DNA of 58,359 nt from Streptomyces toxytricini (lineage in GTDB: Bacteria; Actinomycetota; Actinomycetes; Streptomycetales; Streptomycetaceae). The DNA lies in contig NZ_BMTY01000017.1 in the NCBI RefSeq assembly GCF_014649915.1, positions 132,365-190,723 of the forward strand, written 5' to 3'. The stretch's first letter is position 1. Every line of letters begins with the position of its first letter. A program made the translations under genes and the position numbers. Below the pieces are notes generated by a model that ran no database searches, was not told where the DNA came from, and saw nothing but the letters and a program-made list of their open reading frames with translations. Positions 43,068-51,869 of the stretch are shown one piece after another.

Positions 43068-44450
43068 TCATCGGGCGCACATCTGCCCCCAGCAGGCGTC
43101 AAGGAGCTGGCCGCTTGCGGCCGAGTAGGTGGCACGGAACCCGCGGACGGCGGTGCCGCGGGCGGATAGGCCCTTGGTCATAGCCTCGGACTCCACCGTC
43201 CAGACGGCACCGGCTTCCGGCTGCGGCCCGGCCGAAGGCACCGCCTTGACTGAGATGTTGCCGCTGTTGCCGGTGCGGACGTGAACGTCCTGCACCGGGA
43301 CGCCGAACGCCACCGCAGCGCGCCCACTGATATCCAGCGGCGACGGAAGGGGAGGTGTTGCGGACGGCGCCGACGACGCAAGCGTGGGGCGCGATGCGGT
43401 GGGTGTCTGGGCGGCGGCGTTGCACTGCTTGGCGGTGCGTACGCACTCCGCCAGCCCCGGCACCGTCGCAAGGCAGGTGCCGGGGTCCTCGGCCATACAC
43501 CGGGCGAGCGCGCCCTGGTCAGTCCCGTTGAACGTGCCGGCTGGGGCACGGTCGGCACGGCCGGGTGCCGACTGCGGCGGCACGAACGGAGCCGTCCGCG
43601 GCGCGACGGGGGAGGAGCCGGCCGCGCCAGGCTTGCTCACGGCCCACTGCGTGAACTTGGCGCTGTCGGTCAGCTTCGCCTTGAAGCAGTTCGGGGGAGT
43701 GTAGGTGAAGTTCGGGTCCCACGGACTCTTCTGGCCGCACACGCCCAAAGTGACAGCCTGCGCAGTGTCCGCGGAGGCGGAGCGGGACCAGACCTTGTTC
43801 TCGGCCATGTACTGCACCCGGTTGGCGATCTCCGGGACCGTTACGTACTGCGGCCCCATGACCTCGAGGCCGATGTCGATGCGGTTGGGGTTGCCCCGGG
43901 GGACTTTCAGCTGGTCGGTGGTGCTGCCGACCCAGTTGAAGTCGTACAGCACGTCCCACTGGTCCCCGCTGGCCTGCCGGATCGTCATGTAGGTGTGGTT
44001 GACGTTGTTCGGCTTGTCCGGGTCGATGCCCTGGGTGATGGCGTGGGTCTTGCCGCCGCTGTTGCCGACCTCGGTCCATCGCGGACCGTACGTACTACTC
44101 GTGGGGCCGGTCTTCTCCGCGTACAGCCCGACTTCGACGTGGTTGGCGAACATGCCGCCCTCGGTGTTGGGCACCATGCTCAGGTAGTTCGACGCCTGCA
44201 CTGTCGTCCCCTGGGGCGCCGCGCTGTCGAACGTGATGGGTATATTTCGCCAGGTGGCGAAGGCGCCGATCACCGGCTGGCCGGGCTGTGAACACGCCAC
44301 CGCCCAGAAGACGATTCTGGCCTGATGCGTTTCACTGCAACTGGCGGTGGGTGGACTCGCGCTTGCCGGTGCGGCTGCTGCCAGGGACAGCACTGCGGCG
44401 GATGCCGCTGCGGATAAGGATGCGGCGAGCCTTCTCTTCGCGCGGAACAC
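43068..44450 (-). CDS. Secreted protein of unknown function, first gene of the nuclease operon
   Basis: The 460-residue protein starts at GTG 44450 (GGAGA upstream). It has a clear signal peptide (about 1-31, AAPASASPP). An N-terminal domain (residues 35-270) is rich in Gly, Asn, Trp and aromatic residues and resembles an extracellular beta-sandwich (QGIDPDKPNNVNHTYMTI, RIDIGLEVMGPQYVTVPEI). A Pro/Ala/Ser linker follows. The C-terminal part is cysteine-containing (ALARCMAEDPGTCLAT, CVRTAKQCNA, DACWGQMCAR), consistent with disulfides outside the cell. No family was recognised. It is co-transcribed with the nuclease gene. Confidence 0.75.
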   Translation of the reverse strand: MFRAKRRLAASLSAAASAAVLSLAAAAPASASPPTASCSETHQARIVFWAVACSQPGQPVIGAFATWRNIPITFDSAAPQGTTVQASNYLSMVPNTEGGMFANHVEVGLYAEKTGPTSSTYGPRWTEVGNSGGKTHAITQGIDPDKPNNVNHTYMTIRQASGDQWDVLYDFNWVGSTTDQLKVPRGNPNRIDIGLEVMGPQYVTVPEIANRVQYMAENKVWSRSASADTAQAVTLGVCGQKSPWDPNFTYTPPNCFKAKLTDSAKFTQWAVSKPGAAGSSPVAPRTAPFVPPQSAPGRADRAPAGTFNGTDQGALARCMAEDPGTCLATVPGLAECVRTAKQCNAAAQTPTASRPTLASSAPSATPPLPSPLDISGRAAVAFGVPVQDVHVRTGNSGNISVKAVPSAGPQPEAGAVWTVESEAMTKGLSARGTAVRGFRATYSAASGQLLDACWGQMCAR

Positions 44451-44889
44451 ATGTCTCCGATCTCGTTGATCAATGACGACCGCGTGAACCTATCGAACAA
44501 ATGTCTATGTCGCTGGGTTATCTGCCGACTTGGCCGGATATCTACTCTTTAGGCAGCTAGCTACGGTTTTGTGATTCCGGAATGACTGGCACCGACGCTG
44601 GGGTGGGTCGGGGCCTGCGCGAGCACGCGGAGGTCAAGTCACCGAAATAATGTGCGTAGGGACCTGGCGACACGTCCCCAGGCATCGCTCTGGGAGCACG
44701 GCCGGGCACCGCTGCCGAGCAAGAAGCGCACTTGCAGATCTCGTCGCCGCCTCCACGCAACTCGCCAAATTCTGTGACCGGTACGCCAAGCATGTCGCGG
44801 CGGCGAAGGTGAGGATCCAGGACCACAGGAACGACCTGTTCCGGCTGAACATGCCCTGGGGCCAGCCGATGTTCGGCGGCAACGGCTTT
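44451..44889. other. AT-richer upstream region with an orphan open frame
   Basis: Bases 44451-44600 are AT-rich for this genome and probably hold the promoter of the minus-strand nuclease operon. On the plus strand the end of a frame, 44724-44892, reads as a plausible protein segment (LADLVAASTQLAKFCDRYAK, and DLFRLNMPWGQPMFGGNGF at the stop). It lacks a convincing start and resembles no known family. It may be the C-terminus of a decayed gene or a small peptide gene starting at ATG 44650. Confidence 0.35.
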
Positions 44890-45664
44890 TGACGGCGGCC
44901 TGCACGACGCGTCCTCAGCGACCCCCGCCCCGGCACCGCAACTGGTGCACTTCGCCAGCAGTCTCGCCGTGGCCAACGGCGAACCGGACCAATCGGCATT
45001 CCCGAGGAGCTCGACGAGCTCGTCTGGGACCTGCTGGCAGAGGTGCCGGCCGACCGGCCAAGGTCCATCACGGACGTCCTCGCGGTGCTGCGGCCCTTCC
45101 TACCGAAGCCTGGAGAACCGCCCCCAGACCCGGATCTGACTCCTGATTGGACGGCAAGCTTCCGCCTCTGCGGTGCAGTCTCCGAGGAAGAGAGGGCGTC
45201 CCCCGCCCAGCCCCCAAGACCTGTCGGACGGCCCGCCGCAGTGGTACCTGGCTGCGGCGCGATCAATTCGCCGAGCGAGTGGATCTGGCCCGGGCGGAGC
45301 TGCTTGTTGCCGACGGGCCGGGCGAACGGTGTGCGTCCCTTGTCGACCTGCTGCCCAAGGCGATGCGGGACTGGGGGCCCGCGAACCGATCATCCTGAAG
45401 GCGCGGTTGCGGTGCGCCGATGCCGCTCGGCTGGACGGTCGTACGCGCGATGCTGTGGAACAGTACACCGAAGTGGCCCAAGGCGGAGCGCCACAGGGCG
45501 TAGGGCGACATTCCGCTTGCCGGTTGGAAAACGCACGCGGAGCGCTGCGCCGCTGGTGTCGATCGCTGCTGCGGGCGACCCTCCAGTCTGGGCTCAGCCG
45601 CTTCAGTGCCGCAGCGCGCCATGCCGTGCAGAAGCTACAGCGCCATACCAGCAGGTGGTGACGC
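44890..45664 (+). pseudogene. Remnant of a Ser/Thr kinase-TPR gene (frameshifted)
   Basis: The frame from 44998 to about 45150 reads like the end of a kinase C-lobe (IPEELDELVWDLLAEVPADR, then PRSITDVLAVLRPFLPKPGE). Two other frames continue with TPR-like helices: FAERVDLARAELLVADGPGE and SLVDLLPKAMRDWGPAN up to about 45385, then IILKARLRCADAARLDGRTR to about 45480 in a different frame. At least two frameshifts are needed to connect them, and no kinase catalytic motifs remain. This fits a decayed kinase/TPR gene. The parent family is inferred from short matches only. Confidence 0.5.
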
Positions 45665-46092
45665 AGGCCGCGACCGCCGCGTGAGCGGCTCCCCGACCAG
45701 AACGGTGAGGGGCAGGGCCGGCCACAGGGTGTGGGCGAAGAAGACACCGACGAGTGCGGCCTCAGATGGTGAACGACCCCTTCGGCGTGCAGTGCCTGCG
45801 CGCCGGACAGCGGCTCTCGTGTGGCAGGGGTGGAGGGTGCGTTTTAGTCTCGTGCCGCAATCGCCGCACGGGACAGGCCGTGCGGTTGTCGGCCTGCCGA
45901 GAGGTCCGCGGGGCGGACTCCGCCGTGATGTGCTCGCGAAAGGACGCCCGTGCGAACAGCCGGATGCTCAGTGTCGTCGCGTTCATCGCCGCGGTCGTGT
46001 CCGTGTCGGGCGGTGGACGGGATCGCCCACCGCCGACCGCCGAGGCCGCCTCCCGCCAGAACGGGTGCAGCCGGCCGCGAGGTGCCGACGAG
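45665..46092. other. Region upstream of the YfhO-type gene
   Basis: No supported gene. The plus-strand frame of the downstream gene stays open back to 45754, but the translated sequence is Arg/Cys/Ser-rich with poor codon bias. No obvious promoter was recognised. Confidence 0.5.
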
Positions 46093-48633
46093 ATGACGCC
46101 GCCCACCCCCACGGCACGTTCCCCGTTCCGGCGCGTCACCGGCGAGACCGCGGCCGCCTGGTCCGCGGCACTGCTCTCCATGGGCGCGTACTGTCTCGCG
46201 ATGGCCGTGCACGGCACCTACCCGTTCGGCGGGCGCTCGCGTGCGGTCAACGATCTCGGCAACCAGCTCGTGCCGTTCCACGCCCGCCTGTGGGACCTGA
46301 TGCACGGCAACACGACCGGCGATCTGTACTTCAACTGGTCGAGCGGATACGGAACGCCGTTCCTCGGTGACTTCTTCACCTACCTGATGAACCCGTTCTC
46401 CTGGCTCGTCGGGGTCTTCCCGCGTCACCTCGTGGAACTGCCGGTCTTCCTCGTCACCCTGTTCAGCATCGGCCTCGCCTCGGGCCTGATGACCCTTTTC
46501 CTGGGCCGGCTGCACCCGGGCTCCCCCTGGCTGCGGGCCCTCCTCGCCGTCTGTTTCGGCCTGAGCGCCTGGACCGTCTCCGACGGCTTCGCGGACCCCA
46601 TGTGGATGTGGGGCCTGGTGGCGCTCCCGCTCCTCGGGATCGCCTACGACTGGTGCCTGCGCCGGCGGCGGTGGGTCGCCGGCACCCTGCTCGTCGCCCT
46701 CTCCTGGGCGGGCAACTTCTACACCGCGGCGATGGCCACCCTGGGCATGGCGCTGGTGCTGCTCGTGCGGGTGTGCCTGGACGCACGGGCAGGCCGGGAG
46801 CGGCTGGACACCCTGCTGCGCGCTGCTTCCATGACCCTGACCGGCGTCCTTCTCGCCGCGCCCGTGCTCACGGTCAGCCTCAGGGCGAGCCGCGCGGCGC
46901 AGCCGGCGCCGGTGAGGGTCTACGAAGGTCCGCCCTCCGTCGCCCACTACCTTGCGCAGCTGCTGCCCGGAGGGCTCTCCGAAGGACCGCGCGTCTCCGT
47001 GGGCATGCTGCCCCTGCTGCTCATCGCCACTTTGCCGTTCATCCGCCGGGTACCCCTGAGGGAGCGTTCCTGCTGGCTCTTCCTCATCGCTGTCATGGCA
47101 GGTTCATTCGTCTGGGCGCCCACGATCCTGCTCTGGCACGGAGGGGCGATACCGAACGGGAGCCCCTACCGCGCCTCCCTCGCCTTGACCGCCGTCCTGG
47201 TCTCCGTCGCCTGGCTCGCGCTCGCCCGTGAGCCCGGCCGCAGGGAGCTGCTGTGCGGAGCGGGTGTCGTGTTCCTCCTGATCCTCTTCGTCCGGCACAG
47301 CCCGCACCTGAGCCGCGGGCCGTGGTTGCTGGCTGCCGCCGGCCTGGCCCCCTTGGTGCTGCTGCTGGCGCTGGACCGGTACCGGAGGCGTCGCGGAGCG
47401 CGCGCGGCGCTGACGGCGGCCCTGGCCGGTACGGTCTTCCTCACCTCCGCCTACACGGTCTTCAACACCACGGCCATCCGGGACACCTACGCCTGGTGGA
47501 CGCCCAAGCGCACCTACGACAGGGAGTCCCTGGCCGCGTACGAACTCCTCAAGTCGGCCGATGACTGGCCGGCCAGCCGCACGGACCCCGGGCCCCACGA
47601 GTACGCCAACAACGACCCCATGCTGCTGGCCGGGCAGGGGGGTTCGTACTACAGCAGCTACGTGCCCGCGCGCACAGCCAGAGCACTGCACGGACTCGGT
47701 GCGGGCTGGTACATACAAGGCCGGCACACCGTGAGCTTCACCGACCCGGTCAGCCGGGCGATCATGGGAATCAGCAGTTACGCCGACCGGAGGACGGGTC
47801 CCGGCGGCCTCACGGGCCCCGGCGGCCTCACGCGGCGAACGGTGCCCGCTCCGCCCATCGTCACCGTCCGGCCTCCCGGCACGAGACTCGACGGGGCGGG
47901 CGCGGACGCCACCGTCTTCGCCCGGCAGGAGCGGGTGCTCGGCGCACGCGTCTACGAGGTACCCCGGCTCCGTCCCTCCGACGGCTCTCCCCCCGAACCC
48001 ACCGCCGGCCGCGGCTGGGCACTGGTCCCGGACCCGCGAGGAGGATTCGGCCGGACGTTCACCGCGCGCTGCACGCCCGGCACGGAGGCGTACTGGTACG
48101 CGCCGTGGTTCTCCGGCCGGGTCGGGACACAGGGCCGGACGGTCGAGAGCTTCGGGCGCCAAAGCATGACGGGCAAGGGGCTGACCGCTCTGGGGAGGGT
48201 GCCGGCGGACGGCACGCTCACCGTGAGGGTCACCTCGGAGCGTCGGCAACACCTTCCCCCGAGCCCGCTCGGCTGCCTGAACGAGACCGCACTCGACCGC
48301 GCCGTCGGCCACCTGCGGTCCACCGGGCCGCGAGAGCTCCGCGCCGGAGGGCATTCCATCGAAGCCGTTTTCGCCTCCGGGACGAAGGGAACCGCAGTCG
48401 TCTCCGTGCCCGCCACCTCCGGCTGGCAGTGCGCGGTCGACGGGGCCCAGGCCACCGGACCACGCAGACTGGGTGGCCTGATCGCCGTGGACCTGGGCGA
48501 CGGCGCCACCGGGCTCCGGTGCAGCTTCCGCCCACCAGGCCTGCGGCTCGGCCTGGCACTCAGCGCCGCCGCGGCCGCCGCCCTGCTGCTCGTGGCCGGC
48601 GCAAGCGCGCTGGCGCCCGCCGAAGGGCGGTGA
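46093..48633 (+). CDS. YfhO-family membrane protein (putative lipid-linked glycosyltransferase)
   Basis: The 846-residue protein starts at ATG 46093, preceded by GAGGTG. About 11-13 transmembrane helices run to residue 470 (for example LVALPLLGIAYDWCL, WVAGTLLVALSWAGNFYTAA). A long extracytoplasmic region (475-810) includes SYYSSYVPART and SGWQCAVDGAQA, and a last helix closes the protein. The motifs NDLGNQLVPFHARLWD and FLGDFFTYLMNPFSWL mark YfhO. Bacillus YfhO is needed to glycosylate lipoteichoic acid, so a role in cell-wall polymer glycosylation is inferred. A small in-frame tandem repeat (GPGGLT twice) occurs near residue 574. It is convergent with the PIG-L gene. Confidence 0.82.
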   Translation: MTPPTPTARSPFRRVTGETAAAWSAALLSMGAYCLAMAVHGTYPFGGRSRAVNDLGNQLVPFHARLWDLMHGNTTGDLYFNWSSGYGTPFLGDFFTYLMNPFSWLVGVFPRHLVELPVFLVTLFSIGLASGLMTLFLGRLHPGSPWLRALLAVCFGLSAWTVSDGFADPMWMWGLVALPLLGIAYDWCLRRRRWVAGTLLVALSWAGNFYTAAMATLGMALVLLVRVCLDARAGRERLDTLLRAASMTLTGVLLAAPVLTVSLRASRAAQPAPVRVYEGPPSVAHYLAQLLPGGLSEGPRVSVGMLPLLLIATLPFIRRVPLRERSCWLFLIAVMAGSFVWAPTILLWHGGAIPNGSPYRASLALTAVLVSVAWLALAREPGRRELLCGAGVVFLLILFVRHSPHLSRGPWLLAAAGLAPLVLLLALDRYRRRRGARAALTAALAGTVFLTSAYTVFNTTAIRDTYAWWTPKRTYDRESLAAYELLKSADDWPASRTDPGPHEYANNDPMLLAGQGGSYYSSYVPARTARALHGLGAGWYIQGRHTVSFTDPVSRAIMGISSYADRRTGPGGLTGPGGLTRRTVPAPPIVTVRPPGTRLDGAGADATVFARQERVLGARVYEVPRLRPSDGSPPEPTAGRGWALVPDPRGGFGRTFTARCTPGTEAYWYAPWFSGRVGTQGRTVESFGRQSMTGKGLTALGRVPADGTLTVRVTSERRQHLPPSPLGCLNETALDRAVGHLRSTGPRELRAGGHSIEAVFASGTKGTAVVSVPATSGWQCAVDGAQATGPRRLGGLIAVDLGDGATGLRCSFRPPGLRLGLALSAAAAAALLLVAGASALAPAEGR

Positions 48634-48647
48634 GGTGAGGTGAGGTG
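48629..48647. repeat. GGTGA microsatellite at the YfhO stop
   Basis: Three and a half copies of GGTGA; the first includes the stop codon of the YfhO-type gene. It may have arisen by slippage. Confidence 0.6.
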
Positions 48648-48653
48648 TAGGTG

Positions 48654-50762
48654 TCAGTGGCGGACCGCGTGGTGCCACAGGGAGCGAGTGCCAGGGGCGC
48701 CAGGCCGCAAGGCGGGAGACGCCGTCGTGGTGACGTGCAGATCGGCGTCGAGACCGAGGACCGCCATTGAGGCCGGGCCGGCCGCCTCCGCCAAGCCCGC
48801 CGGGGCGCCCGTGTACAGCATCCGGGATTCACTCCAGAGCGGCGATCCGCCCGTGCCGGTCGTCGTACTGGTCGCGCCGGTCATGCCGACCGTGCCGATC
48901 GTCCCCGTGCTCCCGCGGCCCGCGAGCAGGGGCCCCGCGACACCCACCGCGCCGTAGCCGCCCCTGCCGCCGGCTTCGGCGACCGGGGAGAGGTCCGGTC
49001 CCGGCGCGCCCGCAGTGGCCAGGGTCGTGGAGAGCGCGCCCGAGCCGGGCCGGCGGAAGAAGAGGCGGACCCCTTCACCGTCAGGGGCCGCTGACAGCGG
49101 GACCGTGGTCGGCGGCAGCTTGGTGGGCAAGGGGCCCTTGAGCGGAGAGTCCGGGGTCTGCTGGATCCAGGCCAGGACGGTCTTGCCCGTGGCCGCGTAC
49201 ACGTGGCGCCGGCCCGCCGCGTCGGTCGCGGTCACCGGCTCTCCCTGGAGATCGGTACCGCCCCATGCCTGCCATGCGCCGAACGGGCCGTCCGGCGCGG
49301 TCTGCGCGCGGGCGCGCAGCGTGCGTTTCGCATCGCGTATGTACACCGTCATGCGACCCGTCCGGTCCACGGCGACCGCCGGCCCGCTGATCGCCGAGGT
49401 GCCTGCGGCGTCCGTCGTCTCCGGGGTGCCGAGCGTCTGCCACGGGCCGAACGCGCCGTCGGGCGAGACCTGGGTGGCGAACACGACGGCACGGGCGTAG
49501 TCCTGCGGCTCGGCCCCCAGCGTGGTGCGCGTGCCGAAGACGGCGATCCTGCCGTCGGGCAGTCGGACCGCCGTCGCGCCCGGGTCCATGCCGGCGCCGG
49601 GGAGGAGGTCGGGCCCCCGCCACTCGCCCCGCGGGCCGCTGCGGGACCAGTAGGCCATCCGCCCGTCCAGGACTGCGAAGGCCCACAGCCGGCCCGGAGT
49701 GCCTTCGGCCATCCACGACGTGCTGTCACCGCGGCTGTAGCGGATGCTCTGGCCCCAGCCGTAACCGGCGGGCTTGGCGGCTGTCTTGCGGTCGCCGCAG
49801 CCCGCTGGGCTGCCGCACCACTCCTGGTGGTCCAGCCAGGCGTAGGTCTTGAGGTAGCGGACCTTCTCCTCGGCCGTCTGCGGGTCGAGCGTCGGGGGGA
49901 GGGAGGTGTTGAGGTAGCCGCTGTAGTTCTGGACCGAGAAGTGCGGCCGGTCCGTCGACTTCGCGTAGCGCTCGGAGGCCGCCTGTATGAAGCGGGCCCC
50001 GTACATGTGGTCCTGGTGGTCGATGAGTCTGCCGTTGTCCGCCCATGTACCGGGCGTCGGGTCCTGCACCCGTATCGTCGTCGGCTTGTACTGCTCGAGT
50101 ACATCCGCGACGGTGCGTATCACCTGGTCCTTGGTGTAGGAGAACGACTGCTTGACCGGCGTCCCGGATGTCAGTTGGGCCCCCAGGGCGGCAGTCTTCC
50201 CGTTCCACAGGCCCCGGAGGCTGTCCGGGGTCTCGGCGTCGATGCTGCGGGCCTCGCGCAGCTGCAGCCAGACCAGGTTGATGTGGGGCTTGGCGACGAG
50301 GACGTCCACCTCCATGTACCCGCCGCCGGCCGTGGGGACCGATGTCCGCTGCCAAGGACTCGTGCGGTCACCGGTGGCCATCTGCGCATAGGCGCCTCGG
50401 ATGCCGTTCTGCCGGGCTTCCGCGAACGCGGCGCGATCGGCGGGCCGCGCGGGGTCCTTCAGGTGCGGGCCGCGGGCCTCGTTCCGGCCGTCGGACTCAC
50501 CGGAGGTGAGGTAGACGGTCGTCACCCTGGTGCCCGCCTGAATGGAGCGGCTCAGGTCCGGGTTCATGAAGAAGAGGTCGTCGTCCGGGTGGGCGACGAC
50601 ATGGAGCGCGGAGCCCTCGGTGACGCTCGCGCGGACGGCCGTCTCGGACGCGGCGGAAGGCTGCCGCGTCCCGTGGCCGTCGGCCACGGCCATCACCCCG
50701 CCGACGACAGCGGAGAGCACGGTGAGCAGAGCCGCGAGACGGATGCTGCGGTGGAGGGACAT
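48654..50762 (-). CDS. Secreted PIG-L family deacetylase with C-terminal beta-propeller-like region
   Basis: The 702-residue protein starts at ATG 50762. It has a short cytoplasmic head and an uncleaved or cleaved signal helix (9-27). The PIG-L deacetylase domain (50-330) has the zinc motif H58-P-D60-D and H249-Q-D-H252. A C-terminal region (350-702) made of repeated blades (for example WMAEGTPGRLWAFAVLDGRM, AVDRTGRMTVYIRDAK, VTATDAAGRRHVYAA) resembles a fucose-lectin or sialidase-type propeller. The enzyme should deacetylate an N-acetylated sugar outside the cell. It is convergent with the YfhO-type gene and may act on the same glycopolymer. Confidence 0.85.
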   Translation of the reverse strand: MSLHRSIRLAALLTVLSAVVGGVMAVADGHGTRQPSAASETAVRASVTEGSALHVVAHPDDDLFFMNPDLSRSIQAGTRVTTVYLTSGESDGRNEARGPHLKDPARPADRAAFAEARQNGIRGAYAQMATGDRTSPWQRTSVPTAGGGYMEVDVLVAKPHINLVWLQLREARSIDAETPDSLRGLWNGKTAALGAQLTSGTPVKQSFSYTKDQVIRTVADVLEQYKPTTIRVQDPTPGTWADNGRLIDHQDHMYGARFIQAASERYAKSTDRPHFSVQNYSGYLNTSLPPTLDPQTAEEKVRYLKTYAWLDHQEWCGSPAGCGDRKTAAKPAGYGWGQSIRYSRGDSTSWMAEGTPGRLWAFAVLDGRMAYWSRSGPRGEWRGPDLLPGAGMDPGATAVRLPDGRIAVFGTRTTLGAEPQDYARAVVFATQVSPDGAFGPWQTLGTPETTDAAGTSAISGPAVAVDRTGRMTVYIRDAKRTLRARAQTAPDGPFGAWQAWGGTDLQGEPVTATDAAGRRHVYAATGKTVLAWIQQTPDSPLKGPLPTKLPPTTVPLSAAPDGEGVRLFFRRPGSGALSTTLATAGAPGPDLSPVAEAGGRGGYGAVGVAGPLLAGRGSTGTIGTVGMTGATSTTTGTGGSPLWSESRMLYTGAPAGLAEAAGPASMAVLGLDADLHVTTTASPALRPGAPGTRSLWHHAVRH

Positions 50763-51257
50763 CTGCGTGCCTTGGGGGTCGGTCCAGTGGCGAAATTCCG
50801 CCGAGCAGGCGAGGTCGGGGCGTCTACGGGGGAACGTGGTGCACCGTCGTTGCGGAATCAGAGCTTCCGCTGGCGACCCGGCATGATTATGCACTTGCTC
50901 AAATGGGTGACCCATCGTCAAGTCGGATGTGTGGCGGAAAGATGGCGATCGGGCGTTTGATGACACCTAGGGTGTTTGGTGGAGATTGGTAAATTTGACC
51001 GGTTTGCCATGAAGTGCCCAACTTCGGCTCATTGGCGGTGCAGACCGAATGCGGCAGCCCGAGAAGCCCCGGCGGGAGAGTCTCCCGGCGGTGTGACGGG
51101 ACGCGGCCCTGCTCAGGCGGGTGTCTGCATGTTCGGGGCGCACGTCGTACGGTCCGGTCGGACCATGTGGCGTGCGAGGACCAGCCGCGCCGAACCGGCT
51201 CCTCATCGGCCCCGAGCGGCACCCGGGCCGGCCTTGAGGCCGATCTCGTGGCGAAAG
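50763..51257. other. 495-bp intergenic region
   Basis: No supported gene. It includes the upstream region of the PIG-L gene and an ACACC-TAG-GGTGT palindrome (50963-50975) next to an AT-rich GGTAAATTTGACC stretch. It is otherwise featureless. Confidence 0.55.
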
Positions 51258-51869
51258 TCACGATGGGTTCACGTCCCCCGTCCGCCGCTTGCCGGAGCTG
51301 TCCACGGAGGCGCGCGCGACGCCGTCCCCATCGACGCCTCCGACGCCGCGGCCCGCGCGATCGGCCTGCCGCCGGTGCTCACCGGCTTCGCCCGCCGCCC
51401 CGCTGCCGACCCCCGCGGCCATGCACGTACGGGTCGGGGCGAGGTCGAGCTCTGCCCGGACGGTCTTGCCGCCGGGCGGGTACGGCTCCGTGCCCCACCG
51501 GTCGGCGAACGCGGCGACGAGCAGGAGGCCCCTCCCCGACTCGGCCTCCTCCGGCCGGGCCGCCCCCGGCCCGGGGGCGGGCACGCGGCCGCCCCGGCAG
51601 TCGGTGACGGCGATCCCGGGGCTGCCGCACCCGGTGTCCAGGGCGAGCGCAACGCGGAAGCCGCGGCCCTGGACCCGGCCGTGCAGGACGGCGTCGGCGG
51701 TGAGTTCGGCGATGATCCGCTCGGCGCGTTCCGTGACGCCGGGTGACGCTTCCCGGGCGTGGAGCTGCGCGACGGCGAGCAGCCGGGCCGGCGGCGTTTG
51801 CGGCGGGGGTCTGACCACGGTCGTCCCGGCGGTCACGTGGTCACGTCCACCGCCGGGACGCAGGGTCAC
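51258..51869 (-). CDS. HATPase_c (anti-sigma factor/RsbW-like) ATP-binding protein
   Basis: The 203-residue protein starts at GTG 51869, overlapping the EcsC stop by 4 nt. The GHKL fold is recognisable from the N-box helix ERIIAELTADAVLHG, the G1 region VTDCRGGRV and the G2 box ESGRGLLLVAAFADRWG. The usual Asn of the N-box (typically ELVTNAVRHG) is replaced by Asp59, which could weaken Mg-ATP binding. A poorly conserved C-terminal tail of about 50 residues follows. Streptomyces has dozens of these single-domain ATPases, mostly of unknown target. It is translationally coupled to the EcsC-family gene. Confidence 0.78.
   Translation of the reverse strand: MTLRPGGGRDHVTAGTTVVRPPPQTPPARLLAVAQLHAREASPGVTERAERIIAELTADAVLHGRVQGRGFRVALALDTGCGSPGIAVTDCRGGRVPAPGPGAARPEEAESGRGLLLVAAFADRWGTEPYPPGGKTVRAELDLAPTRTCMAAGVGSGAAGEAGEHRRQADRAGRGVGGVDGDGVARASVDSSGKRRTGDVNPS

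Noticed and set aside
45754..46092. N-terminal extension of the YfhO-type protein
   Set aside because: The extension is Arg/Cys/Ser-rich with poor codon bias, whereas ATG 46093 gives a standard YfhO start and a nearby ribosome site.
50899..51261. 120-residue minus-strand open frame between the PIG-L and HATPase genes
   Set aside because: Arg/Pro-rich, low similarity to anything recognisable, and it runs through the AT-rich palindromic segment.
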